Shown here piece by piece: positions 16,255-24,394 of a DNA stretch of 64,000 nt. A program made the translations under genes and the position numbers. Source of the stretch: DATDAH01 sp963792205 (lineage in GTDB: Bacteria; Actinomycetota; Acidimicrobiia; Acidimicrobiales; DATDAH01); NCBI GenBank assembly GCA_963792205.1, contig CAWBVI010000004.1:1393599-1457598 (forward strand), in the 5' to 3' direction. Position 1 is the stretch's first letter. Each line of letters starts with the position of its first letter. Under the pieces are notes generated by a model. It worked only from the letters and a program-made list of their open reading frames with translations. It was not told the origin of the DNA and did no database searches.

Positions 16255-16348
16255 CTGAAGGGGAGTATCCCCGGTGCGTTCGATCCGTCATCACGGCCTC
16301 GGCCCGGACGAGCGGCCTGCCCGGAGGGCAGGTGGGAGAGACCTTTGG
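16255..16348 (+). promoter_or_regulatory. yybP-ykoY-type (manganese) riboswitch in the terC leader
   Basis: The leader has the two conserved ends of this riboswitch class in the right order and spacing: AAGGGGAGTA at 16258-16267 and GAGACCTTT at 16338-16346. They are closed by a P1 helix in which CTGAAGG (16255-16261) pairs with CCTTTGG (16342-16348), including two G-T pairs. CGTCATCACGG lies in the middle. The class binds Mn2+ and frequently precedes TerC/Alx-family genes, exactly as here (start 16385). No expression platform could be identified; it may act on translation. Confidence 0.8.
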
Positions 16349-16384
16349 TCGACGACTGTGGTCTGACCGAAGGAACCGAAACCT

Positions 16385-17476
16385 GTGACCAGCCTGATGA
16401 GTGGCCCGCTCTTCGCCTCGTCGGCGGCGGTCGAGGAGAACTTCGTCAGCTTCGACGTCCCGCTGTGGGTGTGGGTCGCCCTTGTCACCGGGATCAGCCT
16501 CATGCTGGTGATCGACCTCCTGCTGGTGCACCGCACCGCGCACGTGATCACGATCAAGGAGGCGGCCATCGAGTCCGCCGTCTGGATCTCGATCGGCCTG
16601 CTCTTCGGCCTGGTGATCGTGGCGTGGCAGGGGGGCCAGGCCGGCGCCGAGTACTACGCCGGCTTCCTCATCGAGAAGAGCCTGTCGATCGACAACGTCT
16701 TCGTCTGGGCGGTGATCTTCTCGTTCTTCGCCGTGCCGAGGAAGTACCAGTTCCGGGTCCTGTTCTGGGGGATCTTCGGCGCCCTCGTCCTCCGGGCCAT
16801 CTTCATCTTCGCCGGCGTGTCGCTCATCGAGCGCTTCGAGCCGATCCTCTACGTCTTCGGCGTGTTCCTCATCTACACCGCGTGGCGGATCGCCCGTCAC
16901 GACGAGAACGAGGTCGTCGACTACAACAACAACATCGCCATGCGCGCGGTCCGGCGCGTGGTGCGCACGACCGACGAGTACGACGGCCAGAAGCTGTTCA
17001 CGATCAAGGACGGCGTGCGTTGGGCGACCCCCCTCTTCGCCGTCCTCGTGCTCATCGAGGCCACCGACGTGGTCTTCGCCGTCGACTCGGTTCCCGCCAT
17101 CCTCGCCGTGAGCCGCGAGCAGTTCATCGTCTTCTCGTCCAACGCCTTCGCCATCCTCGGCCTGCGGTCGCTCTACTTCCTGCTGGGCGGGATGCAGGGC
17201 CGGTTCCGGTACCTGAACATCGGCCTCGGCGTCATCCTCGCCTTCGTCGGCGTGAAGATGCTCTTGATCGGCGAGCCCCTCGAGTACCACATGCCGACCG
17301 TGGTCTCGCTGACCGTGATCTTCGCGGTGCTGGCGGTCGCCATCGGCGCCTCGATCCAGGCGGATGCCCGGGATCGTCGGGCCGGCGTCCTCCCGCCCAG
17401 TGACGAGGGCGACGGCGAGGCCGTGGGCGAGACCGGCGAGGCGGACGAGCAGCCCGCGGACGACACCGCCCGCTGA
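16385..17476 (+). CDS. TerC/Alx family membrane protein, putative Mn2+ exporter
   Basis: 363 residues from GTG 16385 with GAAGGA upstream. About nine membrane helices with the family motifs: AWQGGQAGAEYYAGFLIEKSLSIDNVFVW (in part, about 80-105) and LVLIEATDVVFAVDSVPAILAVS (about 220-240), whose acidic residues sit inside the membrane and are proposed to bind metal. The C-terminal 40 residues are a hydrophilic acidic tail. Genes of this family under yybP-ykoY riboswitch control are implicated in manganese efflux. The leader here supports that role. Confidence 0.9.
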   Translation: MTSLMSGPLFASSAAVEENFVSFDVPLWVWVALVTGISLMLVIDLLLVHRTAHVITIKEAAIESAVWISIGLLFGLVIVAWQGGQAGAEYYAGFLIEKSLSIDNVFVWAVIFSFFAVPRKYQFRVLFWGIFGALVLRAIFIFAGVSLIERFEPILYVFGVFLIYTAWRIARHDENEVVDYNNNIAMRAVRRVVRTTDEYDGQKLFTIKDGVRWATPLFAVLVLIEATDVVFAVDSVPAILAVSREQFIVFSSNAFAILGLRSLYFLLGGMQGRFRYLNIGLGVILAFVGVKMLLIGEPLEYHMPTVVSLTVIFAVLAVAIGASIQADARDRRAGVLPPSDEGDGEAVGETGEADEQPADDTAR

Positions 17477-17496
17477 CCGATCCTGCCGTCGGTCAG
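17473..17496. terminator. Bidirectional hairpin between convergent genes
   Basis: CTGACCGA (17473-17480) and TCGGTCAG (17489-17496) form a perfect 8-bp stem with an 8-base loop. The stem contains both the TerC stop and the stop of the convergent CGNR gene. No T-run follows in either direction, so it may be an RNA-end stabiliser as well as a terminator. Confidence 0.55.
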
Positions 17497-18038
17497 GACG
17501 GGATGGATCGGCGGGCGCGGAAGGCGGCGGTCTTGGTGCGGTTCTGACAGGTCGTCGAGCAGAATCGGCGGCTCCCGTTCCTCGAGGTGTCGATGAAGAC
17601 CCGGTCGCAGTCCGCCGCCGCGCAGGTGCCGAGCCGGTCGGCGTCGCCCTTGCCGACCACCCGGGCCGTGCCCTCGGCGCAGATGGAGGTCCACATCGGC
17701 ACCAGCGCGGTGGCCGCGGGATGGTGGTGGAGCAGCCAGCGCCCTTCCTCCTTGGCCAGGTGCGGGTTCGCCGGGTGCGCGGCGAGCAGGTCGTTGAGGC
17801 GGTGGGCCGCGCCGTCGACGTCGCCCTCGTCGACGGCGGCGAAGACGGCCCGCAGCTCGGCCGCGAGCGCGACGAAGCCCGGGCCGTCCGCCGCGCCGAG
17901 TTGGGCGACCGAGGCGGGGTCGACGGCGAGGATCCCGACGAGCGCCGGGAGCGGGGCAGGGGTGGCGACGGGCCGGCCCCGGTCGAGGCCGGGCGTGAGC
18001 TCGTTCACCAGGGCGACGGTGACGCGGAGTCCCGTCAT
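17493..18038 (-). CDS. CGNR zinc-finger protein (ABATE-type)
   Basis: 181 residues from ATG 18038; a GTG at 18053 is in frame but would nearly touch the divergent start at 18056. The C-terminus carries a zinc-finger: CAAADCDRVFIDTSRNGSRRFC with a final TTCQNR, the CGNR-type pattern of four cysteines plus N-R. The N-terminal 120 residues are the usual helical stress-inducible region. These proteins are thought to be transcriptional regulators, but targets are unknown. Only 17 bp separate it from the arylamine N-acetyltransferase gene. Confidence 0.88.
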   Translation of the reverse strand: MTGLRVTVALVNELTPGLDRGRPVATPAPLPALVGILAVDPASVAQLGAADGPGFVALAAELRAVFAAVDEGDVDGAAHRLNDLLAAHPANPHLAKEEGRWLLHHHPAATALVPMWTSICAEGTARVVGKGDADRLGTCAAADCDRVFIDTSRNGSRRFCSTTCQNRTKTAAFRARRSIPS

Positions 18039-18055
18039 CTCGTAGGCTGTCACTG

Positions 18056-18871
18056 GTGAAATACCGTACAGCAGTTACGGACTTCGACGCCTACCTGGAC
18101 CGACTCGGCGTCGAAGCGGAACACCCCACCGCCGAGGGCCTGGTCGCCCTGCACCGGGCCCAGGTCGAACGGGTGCCGTACGAGACGCTCTGGATCCACC
18201 TCGGCCAGGCGTGGGACACCGAGGTCGACGCCGCGGTCGCCCGCATCGCCCGTCAGGGGCGGGGCGGCTACTGCTACCACCTCAACGGTGCCTTCGGCCG
18301 GCTGCTCGAGCACCTCGGCTACGCGGTGACCCGCCACGTCGGCGGGGTCCACGGACCCGAGCCCGCCGATCGGGACCTGTCGAACCACCTCGTGCTGACC
18401 GTGGCGGAGCTGCCCACCGCCGGCAACCCGGAGGGCGACTGGTACGTCGACGCCGGGCTCGGCGACGCCTTGCACGAGCCGCTGCCACTCGTCGCCGGTC
18501 GCTACGCCCAGGGTCCCTTCAGCTACGAGCTGGTCGAGCCCACCGACGGCATCGGCGACTGGCGCCTGCTCCACGACCCCAAGGGCTCGTTCACGTCCAT
18601 GAGCTGGCGGTCGGCCCCCGCCGCGGCGACCGCCTTCGCCGAGCGCCACGTCGAGCTGTCCACGTCACCCGAGTCCGGGTTCGTACGGACGGTCAGCGCC
18701 CAGCGACGCGACCGCGACGGGTGCGACATCCTGCGGGGCCTCGTCCTGACCAGGGTGGGCGCCGGCGCCGAGCCGGCCGTCCGCCTGCTCGACGAACGAG
18801 GGGAGTGGTTCGCCGAGCTGGCGGACGGCTTCGGGCTCGTGCTGGCCGACATCGGTGACGCGCGACCGTGA
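18056..18871 (+). CDS. Arylamine N-acetyltransferase, 3' end probably frameshifted
   Basis: 271 residues from GTG 18056. The Cys-His-Asp triad is visible: RGGYCYHLN (Cys73), NHLVLTV (His111) and WYVDAGLGD (Asp132). The enzyme transfers acetyl from acetyl-CoA to arylamines and hydrazines. The frame ends DIGDARP-stop at 18871, but one base later the next frame reads DRLWARTLATHEAWIARD and ends at 18957, which looks like a normal C-terminal helix for this family. A single missing base near 18860-18866 would explain it. So the natural product may be about 28 residues longer. Confidence 0.88.
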   Translation: MKYRTAVTDFDAYLDRLGVEAEHPTAEGLVALHRAQVERVPYETLWIHLGQAWDTEVDAAVARIARQGRGGYCYHLNGAFGRLLEHLGYAVTRHVGGVHGPEPADRDLSNHLVLTVAELPTAGNPEGDWYVDAGLGDALHEPLPLVAGRYAQGPFSYELVEPTDGIGDWRLLHDPKGSFTSMSWRSAPAAATAFAERHVELSTSPESGFVRTVSAQRRDRDGCDILRGLVLTRVGAGAEPAVRLLDERGEWFAELADGFGLVLADIGDARP

Positions 18872-18936
18872 TCGGCTCTGGGCCCGCACCCTCGCCACCC
18901 ACGAGGCCTGGATCGCCCGGGACCCCTCGCTCGCCG

Positions 18937-19338
18937 TCAGGCCGACGACGGACTGAGGCGCCGGCGGGCGAGTGCCGCCCCGCCCAGGCCGACGGCGATG
19001 CCGACGGCGGCGCCTCCGAGACCGCGGAGCCGTTGGTCACGGCTCATGTGCTCGTGGGTGGCCAGGCCGCCCACCAGGTCGGCCAGGTCGGCGCCACCGC
19101 TGGCCAGGAACCAGCCGGGGGTCGCGGGCGACCCGGTCAGCCCAGCCCGGAGGAGGAGGGCCCCGACCAGCGCATCGCGGTAGCCCATCGAACGGAGGAG
19201 GAGCTGGGCGGTCGGCGTCTCGTCGGACTCGCCGCCCCAGAGCCGGTTGGCCGCCTGCGGGGCCACCAGGAAGGAGAGCCCCGAGGCGCAGCGAATGGTG
19301 CCGGCCCCGATCGCCAGCCAGTCACGACGTCGGTGCAC
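18937..19338 (-). CDS. Small membrane protein of unknown function (DUF4267-like)
   Basis: 133 residues from GTG 19338; the open frame continues upstream but only with low-complexity Ser/Arg text antisense to the neighbouring gene. It has the segment WLAIGAGTIRCASGLSFLVAPQAANRLWGG, then a GYRDALVGALLLRAG helix and a Gly/Ala-rich C-terminal helix GGAAVGIAVGLGGAALARRR. I count three to four hydrophobic stretches. The resemblance to DUF4267-type proteins is a weak recollection. Confidence 0.6.
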   Translation of the reverse strand: MHRRRDWLAIGAGTIRCASGLSFLVAPQAANRLWGGESDETPTAQLLLRSMGYRDALVGALLLRAGLTGSPATPGWFLASGGADLADLVGGLATHEHMSRDQRLRGLGGAAVGIAVGLGGAALARRRLSPSSA

Positions 19339-19357
19339 ACGTGCAGTCTGGCTCCGC

Positions 19358-19543
19358 TCACGCCGAGACCGTGACGGACTCGAGCGGTCGGCTGACCTCG
19401 GTGTGGAAGTCGTGGAGGACGGCGTGGCCGTGCGGGCAGTGCACGACGGCTTCGGGACCCTGGTCCGTGTTGCCGAACGAGTCGATCGCCGACGTGCTGA
19501 CGAGGTAACGCTTCTGGCAGTGGTTGCAGTGGATTGCGAACAT
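19358..19543 (-). CDS. Small zinc-ribbon-like protein, 61 aa
   Basis: Starts at ATG 19543 and ends at TGA 19358. The pattern HCNHCQKRYLVS then VVHCPHGHAV gives two C-x2-C/H pairs that could bind one zinc ion. The central part AIDSFGNTDQGPEAV is polar. No other domain. Divergent from the LysR gene (97 bp apart), which suggests joint regulation by that LysR protein; a protein of this kind may bind DNA, RNA or a partner. Confidence 0.7.
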   Translation of the reverse strand: MFAIHCNHCQKRYLVSTSAIDSFGNTDQGPEAVVHCPHGHAVLHDFHTEVSRPLESVTVSA

Positions 19544-19640
19544 GGAACCACCATCACACGGTCGATCATGTAGGACAAGCGATGATTCATGATGCATACT
19601 GTGCAGAGTTACTGAATCGTCGGCCAGGAGGTCGAGACCG

Positions 19641-20561
19641 ATGGAGATGAGCCTGCAGCAGCTGCGCATGCTGCGCGAGGTGGCCAACCGCCAGACCATC
19701 GCGGCCGCCGCCGAGTCGCTCGGGTACACGGCCTCGGCTGTGTCCCAGCAGCTCAGCGGGCTCGAGAAGGTCACCGGGGTCCCGGTCCTCGAACGGGTGG
19801 GCCGCAACGTCCGCCTCACCGATGCCGGCCGGGAGCTGGTCCGCCACGCCGACGACCTGCTGGCGGGGATGGAGGCGGCGCAGGTCGCGGTCGAGCGCCT
19901 GAGCAGCGAGGTCCGGGGTGACCTCACCTGCACGGTCTTCGAGTCGGTCGCCGCCACCCTGCTCATTCCCCTGCTCCAGCGCCTGGCGCAACGCCACCCC
20001 GACCTGACCCTGCGCACCCGCCAGCTCGACCCCGACGTCGCCATGGAGTGCCTGTCCTCGGGCGAGCTCGATCTGGCCTTCGCCATCGACTACCCCCACT
20101 CGCCGGCACCCCGGCGACCGGATCTCACCCGTTTCAACCTGCTCGACGACCAGTTCCACCTCGTCGTGGCCGACGACGACCCGATCACGTCCCGCCGCGT
20201 CCGCCTGGCCGACCTCTCGGGTCGGGCGTTCGTGTCCTCGCCCGCCGACCTGAGCTGTGGTCGCTGCCTGCTGGCGGCCTGCCGGGATGCCGGCTTCGAG
20301 CCCGACCTGGCCCACGAGGTCGACGACTACCCGACCACCCTCCACCTGGTCCGGGCCGGCCAGGGCGTCTCGCTCGTGCCCGACCTCGGCCTGGTCGACA
20401 TCGATCCGGGCGTGCGGGTGATCAGCATCGATCCCCCCGTCACGCGGGTCGTCCAGCTGGCCTACCGGACCGCCAGCGCCGAACGCCCGGCCATCGTCGC
20501 CGTCCGCAACGCCCTGGTCGAGATCGTCGACGAGCTGGGTCTCACCGCCGCCGCAGCCTGA
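19641..20561 (+). CDS. LysR family transcriptional regulator
   Basis: 306 residues from ATG 19641, with GGAGG 10 bases before. The N-terminal winged helix is LQQLRMLREVANRQTIAAAAESLGYTASAVSQQLSGLEK (quoted in pieces, residues 5-45) and the rest is a type-2 periplasmic-binding effector domain. LysR proteins usually control a divergent neighbour; here that is the small zinc-ribbon gene at 19543. The gap between them has AT-rich sequence with ATGATTCATGATGCAT (19581-19596), a plausible binding region. A Cys-rich stretch SCGRCLLAACRDAG in the effector domain is unusual and could sense redox or metal. Confidence 0.88.
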   Translation: MEMSLQQLRMLREVANRQTIAAAAESLGYTASAVSQQLSGLEKVTGVPVLERVGRNVRLTDAGRELVRHADDLLAGMEAAQVAVERLSSEVRGDLTCTVFESVAATLLIPLLQRLAQRHPDLTLRTRQLDPDVAMECLSSGELDLAFAIDYPHSPAPRRPDLTRFNLLDDQFHLVVADDDPITSRRVRLADLSGRAFVSSPADLSCGRCLLAACRDAGFEPDLAHEVDDYPTTLHLVRAGQGVSLVPDLGLVDIDPGVRVISIDPPVTRVVQLAYRTASAERPAIVAVRNALVEIVDELGLTAAAA

Positions 20562-20574
20562 CTTCCGTAGCTTG

Positions 20575-20590
20575 CGTTAGATAGCTAACG
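20575..20590 (+). promoter_or_regulatory. Candidate TetR operator
   Basis: CGTTAG (20575-20580) and CTAACG (20585-20590) are a perfect inverted repeat around ATAG. It lies 16 bp upstream of the tetR ATG at 20607 and next to TTATATAT (20595-20602), an AT-rich stretch that may be the -10 region. Its position suits autoregulation. Confidence 0.55.
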
Positions 20591-20606
20591 GTGGTTATAT
20601 ATCTGC

Positions 20607-21197
20607 ATGGCCACCCAGGGGGAGCGCCGGGCGCGGACGCGCCAGGCCCTGCTCGACGCCGCCGCGGAGCTGTTCGCCGCCCGCGGGGTCGAGGGGGCGT
20701 CGGTGGACGCCATCGCCGAGGCGGCCGACCGGACGTCGGGCGCGGTGTACGACCACTTCGGCAGCAAGGACGGCCTGCTCCACGCCCTGCTCGAGGGCTG
20801 GATCGACGACGTCGCCGCGGTGACCGGCGCCGAGCTGAGCACGGCCACCACGCTCGAGGAGCGGATGGGGGTCATGTGGCGCAACGTCGCCGACCCCGTG
20901 GTCGGTGACGGCCGCTGGATCGCGCTGGAGCACGAGCTCTGGAGCCACGCCACCCGCGACGAGGAGGCTCGCCGGTACCTCGCTCGGCGCTACCGGGCCG
21001 TGTTCGACGCGTTGGACGAGGGGGTCAGCGAGTGGGCGGGGGAGGGCGCGGCCGGTGTCGGCCCCGCCCTCATCGGCCTGCTGCTGGGCCTCGAGATGAT
21101 GCGCCGGGTCGATCCCGACTCGGTGCCCGACGAGCTGGCCGTCGCCGCCCTGTGCGGCGTGGTCAACCGAGCGCACACGGGAGCGACCGCTTCATGA
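20607..21197 (+). CDS. TetR family regulator of the P450 operon
   Basis: 196 residues from ATG 20607. Residues 8-55 form the TetR helix-turn-helix: RRARTRQALLDAAAELFAARG then GASVDAIAEAADRTSGAVYDHFGSKDGLL. The C-terminal ligand domain is divergent. The stop overlaps the P450 start by 4 bp (ATGA at 21194-21197), so the regulator and P450 are co-translated. It presumably represses its own operon from the inverted repeat at 20575-20590 until a substrate binds. Confidence 0.92.
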   Translation: MATQGERRARTRQALLDAAAELFAARGVEGASVDAIAEAADRTSGAVYDHFGSKDGLLHALLEGWIDDVAAVTGAELSTATTLEERMGVMWRNVADPVVGDGRWIALEHELWSHATRDEEARRYLARRYRAVFDALDEGVSEWAGEGAAGVGPALIGLLLGLEMMRRVDPDSVPDELAVAALCGVVNRAHTGATAS

Positions 21198-22417
21198 CCG
21201 TGACCGAGATCGACGGCATCGACCTCCTGGCTGCCACCTGGGGCCGGGGCGTTCCCCACGACCAGTTCGACCGTCTCCGGGCGGTCGCCCCGGTGTGCTG
21301 GCACCCCGAGCCGGACGACACGGGGTTCTGGGCGGTCACCAAGCACGAGGACGTGGTCGCCGTGAGCCGGGACTCCGCCACCTTCTCCGCGGAGGTGGGC
21401 GGCGTCTTCATCCCCACCCAGGACGAGGAGGCCCTCGCCTCCCTCCGCCTGACGATCCTGATGATGGATCCCCCCAAGCACCACCGGTACCGGCGCCTGG
21501 TGTCCCGGGGCTTCACCCCCCGGATGATCGCCAAGCTGGTCGACGAGATCGAGCGCCGGGCGGAGCGGGTCATCGACGAGGTCTGCGAGAAGGGCGAGGT
21601 CGAGTTCGTCGCGGAGATCGCGGCGCAGGTCCCGGTCCAGATGATCTGCGAGATGATCGGGCTGGAGCAGGAGCAGTGGCCCCGGATGTTCGAGCTGAGC
21701 AACCAGCTCATCGGCTCCCGGGACGATCCTGACTACCAGGGCGAGGATCCCACCGTGGCGTCCATGGAGGTGTACGCCCTCTGCGACGAGGTCGCCGCCG
21801 ACCGCCGTCAGAACCCCCGCGACGACCTCATGACCGCCCTGGTCGAGGCCGAGGTCGAGGGCGAGCGCCTGACCGACGCCGAGCTCAACCTCTTCTTCAT
21901 CACCCTCATCGTGGCCGGCAACGAGACCACCCGGAACCTCATCAACCACTCGCTGCTCGCCGTCGTCGAGCACCCCGACCAGGCCCGACGCCTGCGGGAC
22001 GATCCGTCCCTGTGGGACACGGGGGTCGACGAGATGCTCCGCTGGGGCAGCTCCATCCACAACTTCCGGCGCACGGCCACCCGGGACACCGAACTGCGGG
22101 GGGTGCCGATCCGGGCGGGGGACAAGGTCGTCCTCTACTACGCCTCGGCCAACCGGGACGAGGACGTGTTCGACGACCCGCACGCCTTCGACGTCGGACG
22201 CACGCCCAACGAGCACGTCACCTTCGGCGGCGGGGGCGAGCACTACTGCCTCGGGGCCAGCCTGGCCAAGGCCGAGATCCGGGCCACCATGCGCCAGATC
22301 ATCGAGCGCCTCCCCGATCTCGAGCTGGCCGGGCCCTACGACCGCTTGCACTCCGACTTCGTGAACGGGATCAAGACGATGCCCGTCCGCTTCACCCCCA
22401 CCGCGCCCCGCGCCTAG
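21194..22417 (+). CDS. Cytochrome P450
   Basis: 407 residues from ATG 21194; the open frame begins earlier but the ATGA overlap fixes the start. P450 landmarks: I-helix AGNETTRN (near 235-245), the ExxR in DEMLR (about 278-282), and the haem loop FGGGGEHYCLGASLAKAEIR with the ligand Cys at residue 352. The I-helix form and the text HNFRRTATRDTELRGVPIRAGDKVV resemble the CYP124/125/142 group of lipid and sterol oxidases, which is a weak hint to substrate. Operon with tetR (upstream) and the nitronate monooxygenase gene (11 bp downstream). Confidence 0.95.
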   Translation: MTVTEIDGIDLLAATWGRGVPHDQFDRLRAVAPVCWHPEPDDTGFWAVTKHEDVVAVSRDSATFSAEVGGVFIPTQDEEALASLRLTILMMDPPKHHRYRRLVSRGFTPRMIAKLVDEIERRAERVIDEVCEKGEVEFVAEIAAQVPVQMICEMIGLEQEQWPRMFELSNQLIGSRDDPDYQGEDPTVASMEVYALCDEVAADRRQNPRDDLMTALVEAEVEGERLTDAELNLFFITLIVAGNETTRNLINHSLLAVVEHPDQARRLRDDPSLWDTGVDEMLRWGSSIHNFRRTATRDTELRGVPIRAGDKVVLYYASANRDEDVFDDPHAFDVGRTPNEHVTFGGGGEHYCLGASLAKAEIRATMRQIIERLPDLELAGPYDRLHSDFVNGIKTMPVRFTPTAPRA

Positions 22418-22428
22418 GAGGCCTCGAC

Positions 22429-23559
22429 ATGCGCACCCCACTCTGCGACGAGCTCGGCATCGAGTTCCCCATCTTCGCCTTCACCCACTGCCGCGACGTG
22501 GTGGCGGCGGTGTCGAAGGCCGGTGGCTTCGGCGTCCTCGGCGCTGTCGGCTTCACCCCCGAGCAGCTCGAGATCGAGCTGGCCTGGATCGACGACCACG
22601 TCGGCGACGCTCCGTACGGCGTCGACATCGTCATCCCCGGCAAGTACGAGGGGATGGGGGACATGGACCCCGACCACCTCGCCGACGAGCTCCGGAAGAT
22701 GGTGCCCCAGAGCCACCTGGACTTCGCCAGGAAGGTCCTGGCCGACCGGGGCGTGCCCGAGCTCCCCGAGGACGAGGGCAACTCCATGCGCCTCCTGGGC
22801 TGGACCGAGGCGACGGCGACGCCCCAGATCGAGGTCGCTCTCGCCCATCCCAAGGTCAAGCTCATCGCGAACGCCCTCGGCACGCCGCCCACGGAGGTCA
22901 TCGACCACATCCACGACGCCGGGCTGAAGGTGGCGGCGTTGTGCGGGTCGCCCTACCAGGCCCTGAAGCACAAGGAGGCCGGCGTTGACATCGTGATCGG
23001 CCAGGGTGGTGAAGGCGGTGGCCACACCGGCGACGTCGGCTCCATCGTGCTGTGGCCCCAGATCGCGAAGGCGATCGCCCCCACGCCGCTGCTGGCGGCC
23101 GGCGGCATCGGATCGGGCGAGCAGATCGCCGCCGCGCTGGCCATGGGCGCCCAGGGCGTCTGGGCCGGCTCCCTCTGGCTCACGGTCGAGGAGGCCGACC
23201 TGCCCCCGGCCCAGAAGCAGCAGCTCCTCGACGCCTCGTCGCGGGACACGGTCCGGAGCCGCAGCTTCACGGGCAAGCCCTGCCGGATGATCCGCACGGA
23301 GTGGACCGATGCGTGGGAGGCGCCCGACGCCCCTGACCCACTGCCCATGCCGCTGCAGTACATGGTGTCCGGCGACTGCGTGGCCCGCAGCCACCGCTAC
23401 GCCGACAAGGCCCTCTCGGTCATGTTCAACCCGGCCGGACAGGTCGTCGGCCAGCTCGACCACGTCGAGAAGACCAGTGCGGTCATCCAACGCCTCGTCG
23501 AGGAGTACCTCGACGCCGTCGACCGCCTGACGAGGCTGACCGAGGCCGCCTCGGCCTAG
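22429..23559 (+). CDS. Nitronate monooxygenase family, paralogue 2
   Basis: 376 residues from ATG 22429, with AGGAGG 7 bases upstream. Same layout as the gene at 10861: FAFTHCRDVVAAVSKAGGFGVLGA, IVIGQGGEGGGHTG and LLAAGGIGSGEQIAAALAMGAQGVWAGS (in pieces). By eye around half of positions agree between the two. Last gene in the tetR-P450 operon, so it may act on or near the P450 substrate, or supply an FMN-linked reductase or isomerase step. Its stop shares CTAG 23556-23559 with the convergent YceI gene. Confidence 0.88.
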   Translation: MRTPLCDELGIEFPIFAFTHCRDVVAAVSKAGGFGVLGAVGFTPEQLEIELAWIDDHVGDAPYGVDIVIPGKYEGMGDMDPDHLADELRKMVPQSHLDFARKVLADRGVPELPEDEGNSMRLLGWTEATATPQIEVALAHPKVKLIANALGTPPTEVIDHIHDAGLKVAALCGSPYQALKHKEAGVDIVIGQGGEGGGHTGDVGSIVLWPQIAKAIAPTPLLAAGGIGSGEQIAAALAMGAQGVWAGSLWLTVEEADLPPAQKQQLLDASSRDTVRSRSFTGKPCRMIRTEWTDAWEAPDAPDPLPMPLQYMVSGDCVARSHRYADKALSVMFNPAGQVVGQLDHVEKTSAVIQRLVEEYLDAVDRLTRLTEAASA

Positions 23560-24302
23560 CTCGACGTGAGCAGGAACTGGAGCTCGAGGGTGAAGTCGTC
23601 GGACACGCCGAGGACGATCGGGCTGGACGGCGCCACGACGTCGTAGTCGGGCAGGGTCTGGTCGATCGAGCCGACCAGGACCACGGTGTCGTCGACCAGT
23701 TGAGCCTCCATCGGGAAGTCGACGCTGCGGGTCACGCCGTGGATGGTCAGGTCGCCCACCGCCGTGGCGGTCACCGCTTCGCCCTCGGCTGCGCCGGATC
23801 CCAGCGCGATGGGCTCGGTCAGGGTGAAGGTGGCCGTCGGGAACGAGGAGGTCTCCAGGGCCTCCTGCACGCGGTCGTCGCGGCGGGACTCGTTCGTCGT
23901 GATCGTCGTGAGGTCGACCTCGAAGTCGGCCTCGGTGACGTCGGTGCCCTCGATGGTGAACGACCCGGTCACGTCACCGGTGCGACCCACCGCGGTGGCG
24001 GACCCGACGCCGGCCAGCTCCTCATTGATGCGGAACCCGGCGAAGGTCCCCGTCGCGGTCTCGAAGTCGAACTCGCCGGTCTCGGTGTCGACCGTCCAGA
24101 TCCCGTCGACCGCGCTCTCGGGCGCGCTCGTCCCCGGTGCAGCCGTCGTGGAGCTCGGGTCGTCGTCCTCGACTTGGTCGACCGCGGATTCGAGCGAGAC
24201 CGCCTCCGGCGCGTCGTCCCTCAGGTACCAGTAGAGGCCGCCACCGATGAGGGCGGCCACCACGATGCCCCCGACGATGAGGACCTTGGCTCGCGTCGAC
24301 AT
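23556..24302 (-). CDS. YceI family protein with an N-terminal membrane anchor
   Basis: 248 residues from ATG 24302, chosen because the first residues form a signal anchor (STRAKVLIVGGIVVAALIGGGLYWYLR). After a Thr/Ser/acidic linker (35-65) comes a YceI lipocalin-like barrel (70-248) with GIWTVDTETGEFDFE, the central TTNESRRDDRVQEALETSSFPTATF and GDLTIHGVTRSVDFP segments (in pieces). YceI proteins bind isoprenoids or other hydrophobic ligands. Located outside, anchored in the membrane. Convergent 4-bp overlap with the nitronate monooxygenase gene. Confidence 0.9.
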   Translation of the reverse strand: MSTRAKVLIVGGIVVAALIGGGLYWYLRDDAPEAVSLESAVDQVEDDDPSSTTAAPGTSAPESAVDGIWTVDTETGEFDFETATGTFAGFRINEELAGVGSATAVGRTGDVTGSFTIEGTDVTEADFEVDLTTITTNESRRDDRVQEALETSSFPTATFTLTEPIALGSGAAEGEAVTATAVGDLTIHGVTRSVDFPMEAQLVDDTVVLVGSIDQTLPDYDVVAPSSPIVLGVSDDFTLELQFLLTSS

Positions 24303-24394
24303 GGTCAACGACCCTAGGGGGAGCACCTGGTGGCGCTGTCGCGCGGCTTCGAAGAACTGGTGAAGAATCCGCTCGCGCCGACCTAGGGTCGCGC

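Noticed and set aside
14073..16388. 771-codon plus-strand frame
   Set aside because: Antisense to the META and MFS genes; composition is low-complexity Gly/Arg/Asp.
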